DNA of 64,000 nucleotides from Pratylenchus scribneri (lineage: Eukaryota; Nematoda; Chromadorea; Rhabditida; Pratylenchidae). Numbering within the stretch: the stretch's first letter is position 1; each line of letters begins with the position of its first letter. Location: positions 434,001 through 498,000 of the forward strand of contig JAQSEB010000017.1 of NCBI GenBank assembly GCA_030063045.1. Direction: 5' to 3'. Below are positions 34,921-48,508 of the stretch, one piece after another. A program made the translations under genes and the position numbers. The notes beneath the pieces were generated by a model. The model was not told the DNA's origin. It made no database searches and was given only the letters and a program-made list of their open reading frames with translations.

Positions 34921-37900
34921 TTAATATAGAACAAAAATGATTAGAAATGGGAATGAAAGTGCCAAAATGTTGAGTAGAATAATTGGGATGATGCCAGTGG
35001 AAAACCTTTGCGCGCCATTCTCCCTTGTCAATTCCATTTTCTCTTGATGCCGTTTGGCGTCATAGCGATATGGCTTAAATTTATAAAATTTAAAATTAAA
35101 ATTTATTAAATATTTATTAGAAAAATAAATAAAATAATTTAATATAATTTATTCTAAATAAATTATGAAAATTAATTTTTAAAATTTCAATTCTTTTTGT
35201 TCAAAATATATTTTTCAAAAAATAAATTTTAAATGGAAAATATTTGAATATTTAATAAATATTTTTAAATAATGAATTTTTACCTCCACAACAATATCTT
35301 TGAGATCAGCTGGGAATTGGTCGACCACATGAATTCGGCCGCCCATTTGATAATTATTTGAACTCTGTAAAATTATTAAATTATTTTTTTTTCTATTAAT
35401 ATTTTATATAAGTCTGTGATTTAGACAGGCACAATATTTTTATATTGTATAGGTCAATGGCTTATAATTTATTTCTTTTTAAATTAATTTTTTAAACTGT
35501 TTTTTAACAATTTTGATGCGAAAATGTTTTGGCATATTTCCCTATTATAGAAAAGAATTTTTGATATTTTAAATTTTTTATAAAATAATATTTACTGCAT
35601 AATAAAGTGTATTTGGTGTTTCCGGCCCAGGTGTGAATGTCAAAAATGCTGGCTGATCCGATTCATCGCATTCAAGCCTATAAGAAAATAAATTAATTAA
35701 AATTTAATATAAAATTCTGGTCGAAAATTTGATAAGACAATTCTTAAATTTTATATCATTTTATAAAAATGATTTGCTTGATTTAAATTCAATTTAAATT
35801 ACATGATTTTTAATTAAATTTATCAGTTTTTTATTTGTTTATTTATGCATAAAAATTTTTAAATAAAAATAAAAATTTAGACATTCTTAATAAAAGATTA
35901 TAAATTTATTATTATCATGCAGATAATTTTTTATTTTATAATTATTTTAATATATTTATTTCACCTCAATGTGTCCCGAAAATCGACAAATGCATTGAAT
36001 GTTTCTGCATTGATGTCACTCATTTCCACCCAACGGCAAAGTCGGCCATGTGCTTCTTGCGTGAATTTCCTTGTATTCTAAAAAATTGTAAATTAATTTT
36101 ATCTGATTTTCGTACTCTTTGTTCGTCTACACTCAATTTGGAATATCCACCATAGGCATTGTCCGTCAAATAAAGTGGGTTATTTAATTCTGGCACGGAA
36201 ACATTTTGACCACCTTCCACACTTTAAAAGGAGGGAAATGGATTTTAAATATTTTTATTGCAAATTAAAATTAATTAAATATTTTAAATATATTTTAATA
36301 TTAATTAATATTAAAATATATTTTAAAATTTTAATAAAATATTAAAATATTTATTTTGCTTACATGAATGTATAGGTGATGCCTCGTTTCAAATATAATT
36401 CCGCCAAATATCCATTCACATACCAAACAAATTTTGGAGGCCTAGAAACGCCCATAATTGACTGCACAATTTAATTTTAAATATTTTTTTACATTTTTTC
36501 CACTCACTTTATAGCCATTTTTACCACCGGGTGGACCAAGTTGGAAAGTGAAATTCAGCTGAGATTCGGTGCCCAACAAATTGCTGGCATGCCATATTTT
36601 ATTTTCAGACATTTCCAATTCTTCTTCGAACTAAATATTTTAATTTTGACAAAAATAGTAAAAAATATAATATTAAAATATAAATTTTTTATTAAATATA
36701 ATTTTTGCTATGATATTCCAGGAAAATTAATTTTATTTATAATTATATTTTTAAATATATAAAATTATGAATTTATTTACCCGATTCGGCGGTGGAACAA
36801 ATGGTGGAATCATTGGTGAAATATTCCTAATGAAAATATGGCCATAATCGACTTCAAAGCGAAGACAATAAACCTTAAATTAAATTGCAAATTATCATAA
36901 AAATATTAAAAATTATATTTAATATTTTCCTTACCGAAAGCCAATCAATATGTTGAACATCATGCCCTTCAGGCAATTCCACATAAATATCTTTGCCGCC
37001 AGTGTAGCGCTCATTCATTGGTGAAATCCTGGAATTTATTTTACAATTTTAGAGTTTTTTTTAAAATATTCTTTTGAAAAATGAAAATTTTTAATAAAAT
37101 TTTTTAATTTTTTTAAAATTTCTTTTTTCAAAAAAATTATTTTTACAATTTTAAAGTAAAAATATTTATTCTAAAATATTTTTCATTCAACAAAAAATTT
37201 CGTTATATAGAAAATATTAATAATTTATTTTAATGCTTAAAATATTAATTTTTTTAAATTTTTCTCACAATTCGAATGTGTCTCTGCCCCGTATCGCGGC
37301 TTTCACACCTGCCTCCTTGCTAACATTCAGCCCACGGCCAACAAAGAAATAGCCATCCGGTGCTTTATCCCCTTGGAAAATGAAGCCAAAAATTTTGATT
37401 GTCCTCGTGTCCAAAATTTGAATTGGTCCGGATTGAACCTGAAGAAAAATTAAATTAAATAATTCATTGAAAATAATTTTAATTTACATCATATCTTGTA
37501 CCATGCAATTCATCCGGAAGTAATTGTGTCCTTGGCACAATCAAATTTTCCGGAATTCGCTAAAATTATTCAAAAATAATTAGATTTTAAGAAAAATATT
37601 TTTTTAAATTAATAAAAATAATTATAAAAATTTTTGGAATTATTACCGTAATCCCCAAAATGATATCCCCATTCAGTGAGAAGAGACTCAAACTCCGGAA
37701 TTCATTGATTCGAAGTTGTTCGCCGTCAAATTCTGGCAAAACCAATAAAATTTGCTGGCCTGAACGATATTGGCCAATTGGGGAGAGACTAGAATTAAAT
37801 AAATTTTATTTTATTTTATTTTAAATTTTTAGTTAATTAATTTTACCCGTATTCAAATGTTCGCAATCGAATTCCCTCTCGGGTTGGTACTTCCGTCCTA

Positions 37901-40900
37901 TCCAGCCAAAAGAATGTATCTAAAAAATTTTATTTTATTATTATTTAAATTTAAAAAATTTTTTCATTAATTCTGCCTAATAATTCCAATTTGTTGACCA
38001 AAAACAACAATTAAAAATATTTTGACCATAAAATTTTTTACCAGAAATACATATTTAAATAAGAAGAAATGAATTTAAAATCCCAAATAAAAAAAATAAT
38101 ATTCATTTTTATTTTTCTTTTGGAAACATTCTTCCATTATTTTCTACATTTTTCAATTGAACATTTTTTAATTCCCGAAATCTTTAAAAAGAATGAATTA
38201 ATCTGCTGATTAAATCCTCCATAATTTCCTTTTCCATATAGGGCATTTCCTTAAAAATGCGGCAAAAAATAAATGAAAAAGAAAACAAAAAAGATTTGCC
38301 GCATTTAAAGAATGGGAGAGAGGGAAAGAAAGAATTGAATGGCGCCAAATGGCCAAAAAAAATTGCCGAAAATGGATGGAAGAATGAGAGGGCCTATTGA
38401 AGGGCCATACAAAGAGGGAGATGGTGAAGATTTGGGCCATCATCGACCTCGATGCTTAGGCTAATCCCCTTAAAATGGTCGGTCTTTTTATACATTTTTA
38501 ATGGTATTGAAGTTGCCGCGCAAATTTGCATCAGTTAAGAAGAGCAAATTTTAATCAATTATTGGGCTTGAAATTAAAGAGCTTTATGGGTATAAACTAT
38601 AAATAAGTGGAAATTACTTTAAATTTAAAATTAATTCGTGAAATCAGAAAAATGATTTATTTTTTAAAGGGAAAATCTAAGAAGAATAATGGAAAATTTC
38701 CATTATTAAGTATTAACAAATTTACTGAAGTATTAAAAAAAGTTTCGGTTTTAGAAAATCGATAAAATAAAATTGAAATTGAGAACCTAAAATAATCAAA
38801 AAAAGGTGTAAAGAAAAAAGAAAATCAGATTTTGAGAAAATTCCGGTTTAAGCTGAAGTAATAAATCTACTTTTTAAACTCTCATCAGTTAATTTTTCAA
38901 CAATTTTCTTTTTATTTGAAATCAAATTCCATTAAAAAATATTAATAAATAGCAGTAATTAATTATTCATTTAACGAGTATTCTTAGTAAAATTTTAAAT
39001 TAATTTGCCAATTAATTCTCGGTTGAAAATTAGCTTTTTAAAAATAATTCCTTTCCAGAAAAATTAAAATTCATCTAACATTTATTAATAAAACTTTTTC
39101 CCTAACAAGTAACCACCCCCAAAATAATAAACAATATAAAAATGACATTTGCTTTCCTTGACCTTTTCAAACCACACACTCTTCTTTGTCCACTCCATAA
39201 TAACATTCAAATATAATTGTTTGTTTATTCGTTCCCGACAAATCCTTTTAAGGTGTCCTTCCAAACAATTGAACAATGTGAAATATTGTTATTCTACATA
39301 TTCTCTCATTGAACAAAAGAAAGTGACTGCTGTGAGGCTGTCAGTGAGGGGAAGGTGGAAAATATGGAAACTAATATATTCCTTTCATGGTGAAAATAAA
39401 TTCCAGTGAATATTTGAATTAAATTTAGTAAAATTTCATTGCGGTAATTGGCGAAAAAATTAATGGATTTGATAGAAATTGCCAAAAAAAATTATCACAA
39501 AAAAGCGGCAAAATTGACAAAAATTGTTAAATTTTCATTTTTGATTTATTTGAAATTAATTTTCGAATTTCGAATGAATATTTTCATTAAATTTAGCGAA
39601 TTTGGTACCATGACCATGTCATGAATAGGATAGGATGACCTATGAATTAGTGGATTTGATGGAAAATGCCAAAAAAAATATTAGTCAAAAAGCTGAAAAA
39701 TGGGCCAAAAAGTACAGTTTTCATTTTCATTCATTTGACCATAAAATTATGCAAATTATAATCATTTTGATATAAAAATCTAATTCTTTATTCCTCTTTC
39801 CTTTATCCAAATTTCCCACAAAAGTCTTTGCGCATTTTTACGGCCACTTGGCTCGCGCACTATTCTTCCTTCGCTTCTTTTTCACCCACAATTTGTTCCT
39901 CAAATTGCGCCCCTTTTTGAATGGACACAATTTTTGAAAGATGAGGGGTGGACATTGAAGGCAATGAAAGGACAAAAGAAATGTAGAGGAGGGGAGGACC
40001 AAGGCTAAGGAGGGGAACAACGAAAGAAAGGAACATGGGAAATTGTGGAGGAGAAAGTGGATTTGGTTGGATTATTCATATTCGGTCCCCAACCCAAGGA
40101 CCCACCAAAAATACCAAGGACACAATTTGGGTGGTTGGGGGGGGGGGGGATATAGATGGGGTCAATCCGCCAATCTTTTATATATGTTTGGAACGAAAAA
40201 TGACCCCTAAATAATTGTGGGACGAAGAAAATGGTGGAAGGGGAAATGGCGAACTATATGTAAATTGCCAGTCATATTTTGAAAAAAATTTAGAATAATT
40301 TGGATAAATTGTGGATTTGATTTTGGGTTTTAGAATTTAAAAAGAAATTGTTAAAAATGAATATTTTGTATTTAATTACGAATTTTTTGTTCACTAAAAT
40401 GTTAATTCCCAATTTTATTCAATAAAATTTTCCTACCCGGCACATCTCCACCAAAAGTGAAATTGACCAATTGAATGGCGGATTCATTGACGGCAAAAAC
40501 ATGGCCAAGAATTTGTTGTTGTTCATCCATTGTGGATCGATGATGTTGTTGGGAATCCAAAATGGCCGAAAGCATTGGCCCAATGTAAACGCCCAACTCG
40601 GGTCGATATTCATTCGGGGTCCATTGTGGTTGCTGTGGATCAGTTGAGGAAGAGGAGGAAAATGCCGAGCCTGAAGATGATTCGGAGAAGGCTTAAATTT
40701 GGAAGATTTTTATTTTTTAAATTTTAGAGTCATATAATTAATTTATTTATTTAAAATTTGATATATTCCAAAAATTCAAATTAATTTAATTTAAGTCAAT
40801 AAATTTATAATTTTTCTTGGATATTTAATACAATTTTACAATAAAATTGGGTATTAAAATAGTTTACCAAATTAATTTTGTCATTATTCCGAAAAAAGTT

Positions 40901-42032
40901 TCAATTTTTACATTTCCGGAAGAAGAGAATTTATTTCTAGTGATCATTTGGGAAATGAGATCGCTCATTGTCAGGAAAATGCTAATTAAAAAAAGAAAAT
41001 TTTGGTTAAATAAAATTATCCCATTCTTTTTTTGCCATTATTCAATAAAAAATGATCCAATTTTAAATATAAATAAATTTATGGAAGTGTGGGAAATTGT
41101 TTCTAGTGATCCATTGGGGAAAATGATCGCTGAGAAAAAATGCAAATTTAAAAAAGAAAATTTTGGATAAATAGAATTATCGGATTATTTGCATTAAACT
41201 CATTTATTTACTTAAATTTTATATTCAATTTTGATTTTTGGCCCTCAAATTTATTTTAATTCTTTTTTTCCCATTTCATTCTCTTAAAATATTTTACAAT
41301 TCGCAATTTTCCTTCACATTAACCCAATTTTTGCTGTCAATTTTGTCCTAAATCTGTTCATCAAATCTTAAAATTTTAATGCGTATTTTTCGCCCGTGCA
41401 AATCCGGCCCCCAATCCATCCAATTTCCAATCAAATGAAATGAAATGACGAAGGGCAATTTTATTTATATGTGCAGAAAATGCGCCATTTTTTGCGCACT
41501 ATGAAAAATGGATGCTGCAGGGAAAAGGCGCATTTTTGTTCTCCTCAACTTTTTTTCCGATGCAAAAATTAGGTCATCCCATTACACAAATTTCCATTCT
41601 CCCCCATATTTTTATCCATCCATTTTTCTTTCGTTTCCCCGAACAAAAATGTTCTAACTTGAACCTAGAAAAATAAAATGCGCATAAATTTGCTAGGTGG
41701 AATGGAAAAATGATAGAAAATGAATATTATAATTTTTTGGAATTTTTTACATTGTTTCTTATCTTATATTAATTTGAGGGATTTTATCGATATGTTTTCA
41801 AAAAAATATTTGGTTTTTAATGAGATTTTTATTTTGTTGAGCATTTTGTTTTTTTTTCTATTATTTTAAATAGAATAATGTCAATTTTATTAAAAAATTA
41901 ATATAATTTTATTTTTAATTTATTAAATAATTTTCATTTCAAAATAAATCTACCTTCATTCCCTGGAATGGTGACCAACAAAAGCACACAAGAAAATGTC
42001 AATAAATTGAGTGAAATTGCCAAGTTGAGCAT
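34921..42032 (-). CDS. Skeletor-like DM13 protein (gene F)
   Basis: Fifteen exons, minus strand: 41954-42032, 40437-40691, 37847-37919, 37647-37788, 37488-37559, 37269-37438, 36935-37028, 36781-36873, 36508-36630, 36364-36461, 36116-36221, 35965-36077, 35596-35677, 35284-35364, 34921-35073; 577 residues, all phases consistent. Signal peptide MLNLAISLNLLTFSCVLLLV, then a Ser-rich linker. DM13 #1 spans about residues 60-185 (GVYIGPMLS to NGDIILGIT) and DM13 #2 about 208-308 (VQSGPIQILD, HIDWLSVYCLRFEVDYGHI). The conserved C-terminal Skeletor region is about 330-510 (NFTFQLGPPGG, PPKFVWYVNGYLAELYLKRG, AHGRLCRWVEMSD, DQPAFLTFTPG, GGRIHVVDQ). A hydrophobic tail ends at the stop, fitting a GPI signal or tail anchor. 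The DOMON domain usual between DM13 and the C-terminal region is not seen. The likely location is extracellular or membrane-bound; the role is unknown in nematodes. Confidence 0.85.
37920..40436 (-). other. Large intron 2 of gene F
   Basis: A 2.5-kb intron containing AT-rich DNA, GC-richer purine patches (38270-38440, 39840-40030) and a run of 11-13 G at about 40138-40150. Short open frames are present, but none continues the gene or matches a family. Confidence 0.6.
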
Positions 42033-45000
42033 TTTTGTTGGATTAAATATATTTTTATTGCTCTAAAAAATTGGAAAATTAAAAGAATTAAATTAAATTT
42101 AAATATGGAAATGGGAAATTTAGTGAATTATTGGGAATGTATAGATTTATCGACAGTTGAAAATTAACAAAATTTTTAATGGAATTCATCTAGCAGAATT
42201 TTGAACATTTTTTTTTGTAATTTTAATAATAATAATGGGAAGTGAAAAATGGCAAAAATTGAAACGAAAGAATGTTAAGATTTTATGCCGCGCATGAATA
42301 AAAAACGAATAAGAGGAGGACAAAGATGGCCGCAAATGCAGAGCAAATCGCATCAAGAATAGTGTTGTGATGGGTGGACAAAACAAAATGCCCTCCAAGC
42401 TCCAAAGGGCAATTCGGTCGTTCGGTCTTCTATTGTGATGGTGGTTGGTGGATGAAAGGGGGAGGAGCAAATGTGCGCAGCAGCAAAGAAAAGGAAAGAA
42501 AGAAATGAAGGAGAAAAGAGGGCGCTGCAATTAATCATCCATCTTCTATATTCCTTTCTCCATATTCCATAATAATTTGTGCCCCCGGCGAAAAATGAAA
42601 TTGGTCTTTGCGGGGGTCAAAGAAATTTTTGGGGAACACGAACACGGGAATGGTAATGGGTGGTTGACCGTTCAATATTTCATTTTATTATTATTTGAAA
42701 AAAGTTGTGTTCTAATTTTGAAGAAAATGAAAATTATTTCCATTCAAATTTTTAATAAATTTTAAAATTTAGAAAAATTGGATTTTTCTGGCCATCAATT
42801 TTTAGGTTCCTAAATTCTAAGTACAGAAAAATTAATTAATGAGGGTTTTGCTTTTGATATTTAATTAAGTTTACAAATAAAATTTGATGATGATCTGAAT
42901 TATATAAAAAGTTTCGCCTCCTAGAGAGTAGAGATGAGTTTAAGGGTGATCCCTAGGAATGATTTACCTAAGAAAAATTCAAATTAATTAACCAATTTAA
43001 CTAATTTATTTTAACACAATCAAAAACTAAGAAATTAAAGTGCACAAAAACAGAGTTAAACAAAGCAAAAGTGGATGAAAATATGCGCAAAAATGATCCC
43101 CTACGGGATAGCCGGAAAGACTTTGGGGAAGAGCTTAAATAGGGAAAGATGATTCATAGAAATAAGATCATAAACAATTTCAACATATGGTAAAAATGGT
43201 TGAAAAACAAGAAAACAAAATAGGAAAACAATTTCGAAATATTCGCAAAGGCCAAAAATTTAATATAAAATGGCTTAAAATTATCATCGACTATTAGAAT
43301 ATGCATTCATGAATTTATTTAAATATTAATATTTTTAATAATATTTTAAAAAACAATTTGGATTAGGTTTAAGGTGCCTATTTATTATTCGCTTAATCTA
43401 TTCCCCAGATATTTTTATTATAAGTGGCACTCATTTTGATGCCCATTATCGAAGGAATGGAGTCCATTTTCTTCTCGCCAAAAAACCCAAGAGTAGTTTC
43501 GGCCTATTGTTTTTCCACTCTCAAATTGACCAATAATGACCATGGATGGGGGGATGGCCATTTCCAAAGCAGAGAAAAATGGGCCCAAAATGAATTGGAG
43601 GATGATGATGGGGTTGAGGGTGCGCAATTTTTATGCACAGATGGCACGCGACCATTTGGATTGAATGATGATGGGTTAAAAATGGCAGAAAATAGGTAAA
43701 CGAAAAGAGTTTTAATATTTAAAAATGATTTGCCAAATTAATACCTAAATTTTAGTTTTTAGTCACGTTCTGATCATTTTTTTATCCTAATTTTTAATAT
43801 TTATATAATTTTAAAGGAAAATTTATTTTATTTTAATTTCTTTAAAAAAATGAATTTCCAGCAACTTTTATGCAAAAACAATCTTTTTTGAGGCAATTAT
43901 AAATTGGTCAATTCAAGTTTATTTAAGATTTCAATGCTCCGAGAGGTAAGCTATAGTTTTAATATAATTCTAAATTTAATTTTCCACTTGCCAATATTTT
44001 ATTATGGCTAATCAATAAAGATTCTTTTTCGGCATTTTTATTTTTTGCCTAATTAAATATATATTATATTTTCAATTATTGCCAATTTTAAAATAAAAAT
44101 ATTTCAAAAAATGAGATTTTTGCCTTTTGGAATTGTAAGTGGGGGGCTTTGGTGAATGAGGCGAAAAGGCTGGGGGCAATGGGCTTTTGGATTGGACAAG
44201 TGGAAAATGACCCAACCCACTTTGCAGCGAAAGAAGGGTTGGACGATGGTTGACAGACATGAGTGGAAAATGAGGAGAGGAAATGGGAAGATGAAGGGAA
44301 TAAAGAGGAGAAAGGAAGGAAGATTGTTTCCGCTTGGAATGACCATTGGACTGCCGGCTGGCACTGAAAACGATGTTGGCGGCGCGCGGAAGCCTGCGAA
44401 GGGTTATAAAAGAGCAACGGATAAAATTTATCCGGTTTCCTCTGCTGGGATTGAAATTGGGTGCATTGAAAAAGGAAGAGGATATTTACATGGATTGGAA
44501 TGAATAAGGTATCGTAGATATGGATCAATTTCTCAGTATTGATTCGATTAAATGGACAAAAAATTATTAAAAATTGAAATGCAATCTTTTACGAAAATGT
44601 CTATGAATTATATTAAAAATGACTGGACTTTTTTATTAGAAAATTTATAACAAATTAAGAATTAATGTCTAAAAATTCATTTATAATTAGAAAATTCGTT
44701 TGCGTTTATGAAAATGGATATTTTTGAGATTACTCTATAGCTCATATTCAATTTACAAAAGCCTCCATTGTCCATGGATAAAAATTATATCTTTTTTCAA
44801 TTTCTTTTTTAATTTTATGTGTTCTCTGCTCTCTCTAATTACACTATTGCTCAATGCACATAATGTCATATCCAAATGTCACCAATGGCCAAAAATTTTA
44901 TCATGTTTTTTTTGATTTCTTTTTTTACCAATTTTATTTCCTCTAATTTAAAATCTTATTTATTTATTTATTAATTGAAAAATTAGACAAGGTAAAATTT

Positions 45001-46431
45001 AAAAATTAAGCAATTTAATTTTCTGGATTAAATAAAAAATAAATTTTTTTCATAACAAAAATATAGAAAAAAATATAATTATAATTTTATTAAAAAAAAA
45101 TTTTACAAAAATAGATTAAATGATTAGAGAAAAATCGCATTTTAAGTTAAAAAGATCAAATAAAATGAGCACTACAATCAGCGACAATGCGCAATAAAAT
45201 GATGGAAAGTGGCGATGGGCAATAAATCACCGATTCCAACAGAAATATAGGTAGTTGTGCTTTGCAAAAATTTCCATTTTCCCAATATTTTTAATCTCTT
45301 ACGCTTGATTACCCAAATTGCGCGCATTGTGTATATTTCCCCAATCCTCCAATTGATTAATATGGAATTGGAAATGATGGGAAAATATTAAAAATTTTAT
45401 TTATTCCAGCTTTTTTACTTAAATTCATATTAAATGTATTAATTTACATAAAAAATCAGTAAATTTATAAAAACTTTCGTGTCCAATATTTTTTGTAGCA
45501 CATAAGATAACCAAATCAGGCTCCTTTGAGATATTTTTTCTAGTTTCTAAACTACCTAATTAATCTTAAACTCCATCCCACTGGGCTTAATAAATCAGTC
45601 TTTGTCCCAACACACAGGACCTAGTTATGGCTAAGTTATAAATATGGTCAGTCACAAAAAAATGTTGAATTTTCAACTCGAAAGTTTTTATATGTATATT
45701 TAGGCATTTTTATGCAAATTAATATTATTTTTAAAAATTTTAAAAGAATTATTTATTCGCTTGCATTATAAAATATGATTGCTATAGAGGAAAATGGCCA
45801 ACAAATTGATGCGCGTCTTCCTTTGTCTGAATGGAATGGACAAAAAGCTTCGCATTCGCACCCAATGCAAAATGCTTCCTCTGCTGCTGATGAGGAAAAT
45901 GATGACGATGAGTTATTTTCTTTGCCCCCGCTGCTTTTGGTCGGTCGATACAAGAAGCCTGCTTTTGCTTCTTTTGGGTGGAGGAAGAACCGGCATTGGG
46001 AATTTTGGAAGCCTCCGATTGACTGGTGAAGAATGAATGTGAATGCTTACTTTGAATGAATGAATGAGGAGAGCGATGGACTCAGTTTTCGTCCATTTTT
46101 GGGGTTAAAATGGCAGAAAGAGGAGGAGGAAGATGTTTTGCGCAAGATAACGGAGCGCACTGCGGTGCCCCCTCGGCCCCGGCGAATTGCTGGTGAAGAG
46201 GAAGATGAAGAAATGGATGAGGAATATGAGGAAATGGGATGAATGGATTGGGGGAGGGGACAGGGGATGAATGGAAGATTTGGAGGCGAAGATTGAATTG
46301 TGAGCCGCAGGGGAAATGGGGAAAAGTAGGGGGAAAATTTTGGTTATTTTGAGGCGAATTCTGATGAAGAAAACAATTAAAAACAGTTCGGTATTTAAAA
46401 AATTAGATTTTTTAATTATGATTTACAGCTA
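42033..46431. other. Gene-poor region upstream of gene F with GC-richer islands
   Basis: AT-rich DNA alternating with GC-richer, purine-rich patches at about 42290-42540, 43420-43700, 44120-44510 and 45770-46350. A TATA-like GGTTATAAAAGAGC is at about 44401. I could not assemble a gene here. Confidence 0.4.
45775..46029 (+). CDS. Small hypothetical frame, doubtful
   Basis: An 84-codon frame with a normal ATG. It is acidic in the middle (AADEENDDDELF), then has a dibasic KK before PAFASFGWRKNRHW. Basic sites around an aromatic peptide are loosely reminiscent of a neuropeptide precursor, but there is no signal peptide and no amidation glycine. A second acidic frame (46060-46242) follows in the same island. 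No homology is recognised, and it may be non-coding. Confidence 0.15.
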   Translation: MIAIEENGQQIDARLPLSEWNGQKASHSHPMQNASSAADEENDDDELFSLPPLLLVGRYKKPAFASFGWRKNRHWEFWKPPIDW

Positions 46432-46822
46432 ATATTGGAAATTAGCTAATTATAGAATTAGCTAGATGCCTGGGCTAGCCAATTTTGGAAATCTCGGCTT
46501 CAAGGTAACCAGAGACTTGATAATATGTTATTCGACTCATCATCATCATGGTCAATTTAATCACTGAAATTTAAATTTTAAATGTTATTGACTTATTGAC
46601 TTATTTTTGTAAAGATGAACCTTGGTTTAAACCCAAATCGGTTTTGGTTTAATAGCCTAGACCTTGTTTCGGATCTGAAATTGATATTATTCACACTAAA
46701 TCGACTATATTTAATCGAATGAATGAACTTATTATTCTCGGGTTTGTTTTATGGGGGTCTAGAAGCTGAAATTTCCAAAATTAGCTAGCTATCACTTCTA
46801 ATTCAAAATAATTCCGGAATTA
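46432..46822. mobile_element. MITE, third member of the GGAATTAGCTAG family
   Basis: AATATTGGAAATTAGCTAAT and AGAATTAGCTAG, with CAATTTTGGAAATCTCGGCT on the left. The right part has AGAAGCTGAAATTTCCAAAA, TTAGCTAGC and CCGGAATTAGTC in inverted orientation. The internal motif TTGGTTTAATAG.CT.GAC is shared with 28858-29252. Confidence 0.65.
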
Positions 46823-47382
46823 GTCAATTTAACACTGATCTCAATTTAAATTTAAATGTAAATAAACTACCTAAATAAATCTAAATGCATCCATTGGAAA
46901 TTTTGTCAATATTATGCATATTTCATGTGCGCGAAATAATCTAAATGTTTTGATGACATCCCTCACCACAAAATGGGCCGAATGACTCCTATATGGGAGG
47001 AAAAGATTGGAAGAGGATTGATGGACAAATAATCCCCCCTATCCCACATATTTGGGCATTTTGGGGTGATGTACGGTGTCCAATGTCCAGGCCGGTCATC
47101 CATTACCATCCATTTCCTTCCACATTTGTACCATTCATCACCAAATCCAAGTGTCAAATCCACCAAAAATGGGGGACAACCCCCGCAAAATGGGTGTCCA
47201 TTTGCACTTTGTTTTGATTGGTGGCCAAGATAAAAATAAAATCCCCCATTAGAATAACAACAAGGCGAATTTAGGCCAAATGGTCAAATTGAGAAAATAT
47301 TTTTTATTTATAAGTAAGGTGAAATTAAAATTAAAATTTTGCATGCATTTTTAAAAAAATATTAAAAATTAATGGATGTCAA
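46823..47382. other. Spacer
   Basis: Moderately GC-rich at 46960-47220 with short frames on both strands and no recognisable gene; AT-rich elsewhere. Confidence 0.45.
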
Positions 47383-48508
47383 TTTTTTTTATCTGCTATT
47401 TCAATTTTTTTTATCTGCAATTTTTTGGAACATTTTTTTTATCTGCTATTTCAATTCTTTTTATCTGCAAGGTTTTTTCTCCTTTTCTTTTCCCTTCTTC
47501 ATGCTTATCTCTCATCCCCTTTGCTCTCTTGCTTACATAAACGGTTCCAGGGGTGCGCGGAAGTCAAAAAGAAGGCGCGCGGGATATCCGGATATATGAG
47601 GATTAAGGAGGATTAAGTGGGATTAAGCCTCGAAATGGATGCGAAATGGACCGGAAGGCCACTGGAAGGTCAGGGAAAGGTAACAGAGGCCCGGAGATTG
47701 CGCGAGATTAAACTGGATATAGGGGGATTAAGATGGATATAGGGGGATTAAGCCGGATTAAGCTTAGTTAGGGGCTAGGATTAGGGTTATGGTTAGGGGC
47801 GGCATGGGATCTAGGGGCTAGGGGCTTAAGGGTTCGGAGCATGAGGGATATAGCCAGATATAGAGGGATTAAGGTGGATAAAGGGGGATTAAGCCGGATT
47901 AAGCTTAGTTAGGGGCTAGGGATTAGGGGTTCGGAGAATGGGATTCTCGCGAAGCCGGAAGCAAACGGCCAAACCAAGATTCACGCCCATCCATTTCGGG
48001 GCTTAATCCGGCTTAATCCCCCTTAATCCACGTATATCCCCTTATATCCGGCTTAATCCCTCGCAGTCTCCAGGCCTCTGTTACACTTCCCCGACGTTCC
48101 CATGGAATTCCAGGGCATTCCGTATCCATTTCGGGGCTTAATCCCACGTAATCCTCATTAATCCCCCTATATCCGGCTTTATCCCTTGCACTCTACGGAC
48201 CTCTGTTACACTTTCCCTGACCTTCCAGTGGCCTTCCGGTCCATTTCGCATCCATTTCGAGGCTTAATCCCACTTAATCCTCCTTAATCCTCATATATCC
48301 GGATATCCCGCGCGCCTTCTTTTTGACTTCCGCGCACCCCTGGAACCGTTTATGTAAGCAAGAGAGCAAAGTGGATGAGAGATAAGCATGAAGAAGGGAA
48401 AAGAAAAGGAGAAAAAACCTTGCAGATAAAAAGAATTGAAATAGCAGATAAAAAAATGTTCCGAAAAATTGCAGATAAAAAAAATTGAAATAGCAGATAA
48501 AAAAAAAT
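47383..48508. mobile_element. Fold-back element with about 300-bp inverted arms
   Basis: The left arm (47383 to about 47700) runs through TTTTATCTGCTATTTCAATT, CTCTTGCTTACATAAACGGT, GGGGTGCGCGGAAGTCAAAA, GCGCGCGGGATATCCGGATA and CCACTGGAAGGTCAGGGAAA. The right arm (about 48190-48508) is its near-perfect reverse complement. The middle is filled with GGATTAAG, GGATATAGGGG and their complements, so secondary inverted pairing exists inside too. There is no transposase. It is related to the smaller element at 16028-16452. Confidence 0.88.

Noticed and set aside
44088..44528. 146-codon minus-strand frame with a hydrophobic start
   Set aside because: No conserved domain or splice partners; Ser/Pro/Phe composition mirrors a purine-rich patch on the other strand, which is equally open.
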